From Coleofasciculus sp. S288 (GTDB lineage: Bacteria; Cyanobacteriota; Cyanobacteriia; Cyanobacteriales; Coleofasciculaceae), in the NCBI GenBank assembly GCA_020216575.1, contig JAIUYC010000244.1:1-6373 (forward strand): a stretch of 6,373 nucleotides of DNA, written 5' to 3'. The position numbers and the translations under genes are program-made. The number at the start of each line of letters is the position of its first letter. The first letter of the stretch is position 1. The notes beneath the pieces are model-generated. The model worked only from the letters and a program-made list of their open reading frames with translations. It made no database searches and was not told the DNA's origin. This document shows, piece after piece, positions 4,252 through 6,373 of this stretch.

Positions 4252-5863
4252 CAAAACAGTAAACACCCGCATTTGTGAAGTTACGGTATACAACGACCAA
4301 GCACTGGTAACGCGCCAGGGTGTCGTACAGCTAACAGGTGAGGAGTGCGAACTAGTCATTGCTCAATTGCCAGCGACTCTTGTAAGCGAATCGATTCGAG
4401 CAACTGGTTCCGGTACAGTGGCTGTGCGATTGTTAGAAGTACGCACAGAACGAACTTACGCTGCCGAAGCCACCAATCAAGAGCTCGCTCGGTTGACTCA
4501 AGAAATTGGGCAGCTTGAGGAGCAAAAACGCCAGATGCAAGACCAAGTGGCATTGTTCAACCTTCAGCGCAATTTTATAAAGGGCTTGAACAATCAGTAC
4601 TTGGAGCGCTTAACGCGGTTTCAAAGTGCCGAACAAATCGACTTGAGTCAAATCAGGGAGTTAATGGATTTTGTCGGGCAGCAGTATACTGAGTTGTCAA
4701 GTGCGATCGCACAACGAGAAAAAGAGTCTCAACACCTCAGCAATCAGTTACAGACACTCCGCCAGCAGCTCCAACAGCTTTCAACTCTCCACGCTCAGGA
4801 AAGTTTCAATGTCATTGTTACCGTAGAACCGTCAGCCCCTGGAGAATTTGAGATAGAACTCTCCTATTTCGTCCCTCATGTCAGTTGGATGCCACTGTAT
4901 GACTTGCGCTTGGATAGCACCAGTGGCAAAGTTAAGCTCAGTTACTTAGCAGAGGTTAAGCAAAACACAGATGAAGATTGGCTGGGCGTGACGCTCACCC
5001 TTTCCACGGCTAAGCTAGGACTCGACCCCCTGCCCCTCAAACCGTTCCCCTGGTATATTGACATCCAACGCCCGAACGCTCCAGGAGGAAAGGCAAAGAC
5101 GCTTTCAGAATCCGACAGCCTACAACTGCGAACTCGCCCTCCCGCCCTGCCTTTTCCAGGCATGACACTCGCACCAGAAAGCCTGACAGAGGCAGATAAG
5201 GAGTTTGCTCAAGCCCAGTTGGCAATGGCAGAAATCAGCAAACAAGCAGGAGTTGTTACCTTTAAAGTCAACGGGGGTAGCACCATTCTCAGTGACGGAG
5301 TGGCTCATAAAACCACAATTTTCCATGAAGATTACCCTTGTTGTGCCAAGTACATCGCTATCCCTCGGCTAGTGAACTTAGCTTACCTTCAGGCAACAAT
5401 TGTTAATCCTGTATCGGGTGTTGCCCTGCTACCAGGTCAAGCGAATGTCTTCCGAGATAATACGTTTGTCGGGACAACTCACTTAGAGCATATCGCTCCT
5501 GGTCAGGAATTTCAGCTCAACTTGGGTCTTGACAAAGGACTGAAAATTGATCGCGTTTTAGTAGAGCGTCAGGTTGATAAGAAGCTAGTTGCTAACCAAC
5601 GGCGCACTACCTATGCCTATCGGTTGATCGTAACTAACTTACGCGAGCAAGAGACTGAGCTGATACTAATAGAGCAGTTACCCGTCAGTTGTTATGAGCC
5701 AATCAAAGTCCGTTTAACTAGCGCTAATCCAGAGATTCAGGTAAACGAGTTCGGCATGCTGGAATGGTCGCTTACCCTACCGCCCTTGGGTAAACAGGAA
5801 TTGTATTATCAGTTTACGGTTGAGCATCCATCTGAGTTGACGCTTGTTGGTCTGGATATTTAG
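4247..5863 (+). CDS. MuiA-family protein with DUF4140 and DUF4139 domains
   Basis: A 538-residue protein of the family annotated 'mucoidy inhibitor MuiA', whose biochemical role is poorly understood. Seen: an N-terminal DUF4140-like beta region (about 8-105) opening with ICEVTVYNDQALVTRQG (9-25) and IRATGSGTVAVRLLEV (50-65). A long Gln/Glu/Leu-rich coiled coil follows (about 77-182). The DUF4139 hallmark SYFVPHVSWMPLYDLRLD (206-223) and NTDEDWLGVTLTLSTA (240-255) come next. A proline- and alanine-rich variable linker spans about 258-335. The beta-rich C-terminal part has LLPGQANVFRDNTFVGTTHL (394-413), the conserved tail of the family. No signal peptide or membrane segment is visible, so it is predicted cytoplasmic. 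Length is normal and no key block is missing. The start is set by an in-frame stop just upstream and a repeat-derived ribosome site. It may be co-transcribed with the metF-like gene 105 bases upstream, with no known functional tie. Confidence 0.88.
   Translation: MSKTVNTRICEVTVYNDQALVTRQGVVQLTGEECELVIAQLPATLVSESIRATGSGTVAVRLLEVRTERTYAAEATNQELARLTQEIGQLEEQKRQMQDQVALFNLQRNFIKGLNNQYLERLTRFQSAEQIDLSQIRELMDFVGQQYTELSSAIAQREKESQHLSNQLQTLRQQLQQLSTLHAQESFNVIVTVEPSAPGEFEIELSYFVPHVSWMPLYDLRLDSTSGKVKLSYLAEVKQNTDEDWLGVTLTLSTAKLGLDPLPLKPFPWYIDIQRPNAPGGKAKTLSESDSLQLRTRPPALPFPGMTLAPESLTEADKEFAQAQLAMAEISKQAGVVTFKVNGGSTILSDGVAHKTTIFHEDYPCCAKYIAIPRLVNLAYLQATIVNPVSGVALLPGQANVFRDNTFVGTTHLEHIAPGQEFQLNLGLDKGLKIDRVLVERQVDKKLVANQRRTTYAYRLIVTNLREQETELILIEQLPVSCYEPIKVRLTSANPEIQVNEFGMLEWSLTLPPLGKQELYYQFTVEHPSELTLVGLDI
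4703..4710. repeat. HIP1 octamer within the MuiA-family gene
   Basis: A perfect GCGATCGC inside the coiled-coil coding part, encoding part of SAIAQ. Confidence 0.9.
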
Positions 5864-5937
5864 AACACCGGTTCAGTATTATGGGATTTCCAAATAAAAA
5901 AATGTCCTTGTAGGGGCGGGTTTAGGGGTTAAATCAG

Positions 5938-5954
5938 TGGGAGCATCCCAATTT
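5938..5954 (+). terminator. Possible weak terminator of the MuiA-family gene
   Basis: TGGGA (5938-5942) pairs perfectly with TCCCA (5946-5950) around a GCA loop and is followed by AATTTT. It lies 75 bases after the stop codon. The stem has only five base pairs and the T-run only four bases, so termination would be weak. It may instead be a copy of a cyanobacterial GGGAGCATCCC repeat. Confidence 0.35.
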
Positions 5955-6064
5955 TGCAAAAATACCGGGCGATTATGTAGCATTAGGAGGAAGTTTTTGA
6001 GCTAATTTTAAGGATTAGAGAAGAAAGAGGTTAAAATTTTGCCTTTTCCTATGAAATCAATCGG

Positions 6065-6101
6065 AGTCAAGTTGACTAGCGATCGCTCTAATTAGAAGTC
6101 A
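6065..6101. repeat. Cluster of three adjacent palindromes including HIP1
   Basis: AGTCAA-G-TTGACT (6065-6077), AGCGATCGCT (6078-6087, containing HIP1 6079-6086) and TCTAATTAGA (6087-6096) abut one another. In addition TGACT (6073-6077) can pair with AGTCA (6097-6101), enclosing the other two. It sits about 20-55 bases beyond the 3' end of the minus-strand gene. Confidence 0.7.
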
Positions 6102-6119
6102 GCTAAGACCCGAAGGGAA

Positions 6120-6373
6120 CTACTTTGAGCGTAAGATGACGGTACGAGTGGAATTATCCCAGTTAACGGATATGTTAAGCCGCTGTAAATTGACAGCTTT
6201 AATATAAACCACATCGCGGTAGGTAATTTTTTGGATATTCGTCAGTAGCTCTACGTCAATCCCCAAGGACTTGAGAAAGACAACAGGAATACATGCATTA
6301 CCGTTAACGAGAATTCCCTGGTTGTTGTATACTTGGTCATTGATTTTGACGTTAATGACTGGGTAGCTCACGG
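6120..6373 (-). CDS. C-terminal stalk-like (copper amine oxidase N-like) domain, partial gene
   Basis: The frame is open to the right edge of the window and ends with TAG at 6120-6122. A GTG at 6371-6369 could be read as a start, but only two bases precede it, so the gene most likely begins outside and only its last ~84 codons are seen. The visible residues carry two half-repeats: INDQVYNNQGILVNGNACIP then FLKSLGIDVELL, and VVYIKAVNLQRLNISVNWD then STRTVILRS. This matches the G-x-LVNG-x-x-x-IP and VxWDxxTRTV pattern of stalk domains (Cu_amine_oxidN1-like). In cyanobacteria such domains often end cell-wall enzymes such as N-acetylmuramoyl-L-alanine amidases; that placement is inferred. The function of the whole protein cannot be told. 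Confidence 0.65.
   Translation of the reverse strand, partial: VSYPVINVKINDQVYNNQGILVNGNACIPVVFLKSLGIDVELLTNIQKITYRDVVYIKAVNLQRLNISVNWDNSTRTVILRSK

Larger units (their letters stand above)
5864..6119. other. Convergent intergenic region with two hairpin zones
   Basis: These 256 bases separate the ends of the MuiA-family gene and the minus-strand partial gene. They contain a G-rich stretch with TAGGGG repeated at 5911-5916 and 5923-5928 (like the TGTAGGGGCGGG intergenic repeats of cyanobacteria), a short hairpin at 5938-5950, CTAAT/ATTAG arms (6002-6006 and 6014-6018) and a palindrome cluster at 6065-6101. No gene with a credible start and length was seen. Confidence 0.65.

Noticed and set aside
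6051..6095. A 14-codon frame MKSIGVKLTSDRSN before the palindrome cluster
   Set aside because: The nearest purine-rich site is about 20 bases away, the frame overlaps palindromes and HIP1, and nothing else supports translation.

Overview
The window is almost certainly chromosomal DNA of a cyanobacterium, probably filamentous or otherwise repeat-rich. Five perfect copies of the HIP1 octamer GCGATCGC occur in 6.4 kb (about 0.1 expected by chance). The spacers are built from short heptanucleotide tandem repeats and from the repeat debris common between cyanobacterial genes. The proteins also have a cyanobacterial look, but no marker gene fixes genus or species.

Layout: 1-272 is repeat-bearing non-coding DNA. 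273-1706 (+) encodes an FAD-dependent monooxygenase or epoxidase of unknown substrate. A 131-bp convergent gap holds a long inverted repeat with a HIP1 site in each arm. 1838-2872 (-) encodes a Xi-class glutathione transferase (glutathionyl-hydroquinone reductase). A 354-bp divergent gap (2873-3226) carries a 20-bp operator-like inverted repeat beside the reductase start, heptamer arrays, a G-quadruplex-type motif and repeat fragments. 3227-4141 (+) encodes a MetF-type methylenetetrahydrofolate reductase. It is followed at 4247-5863 (+) by a MuiA-family protein (DUF4140/DUF4139). The 105-bp gap between them is made almost wholly of 7-nt repeats that run into the second gene's start codon and supply its Shine-Dalgarno sequence. 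5864-6119 is non-coding with two hairpin zones. At 6120 the 3' end of a minus-strand gene begins, encoding a stalk-like (copper amine oxidase N-like) domain; it runs off the right edge.

The genes do not form an evident pathway. The monooxygenase and the glutathionyl-hydroquinone reductase both belong to families that handle aromatic or quinone-like substrates, but they are convergent and not an operon. The metF-like and MuiA-family genes are co-directional and could be co-transcribed, with no known functional link. I see no CRISPR array, prophage, transposase, tRNA or rRNA, and no clear novel multi-gene system. The most unusual structures lie in the spacers, chiefly the heptamer array that forms the translation start of the MuiA-family gene.
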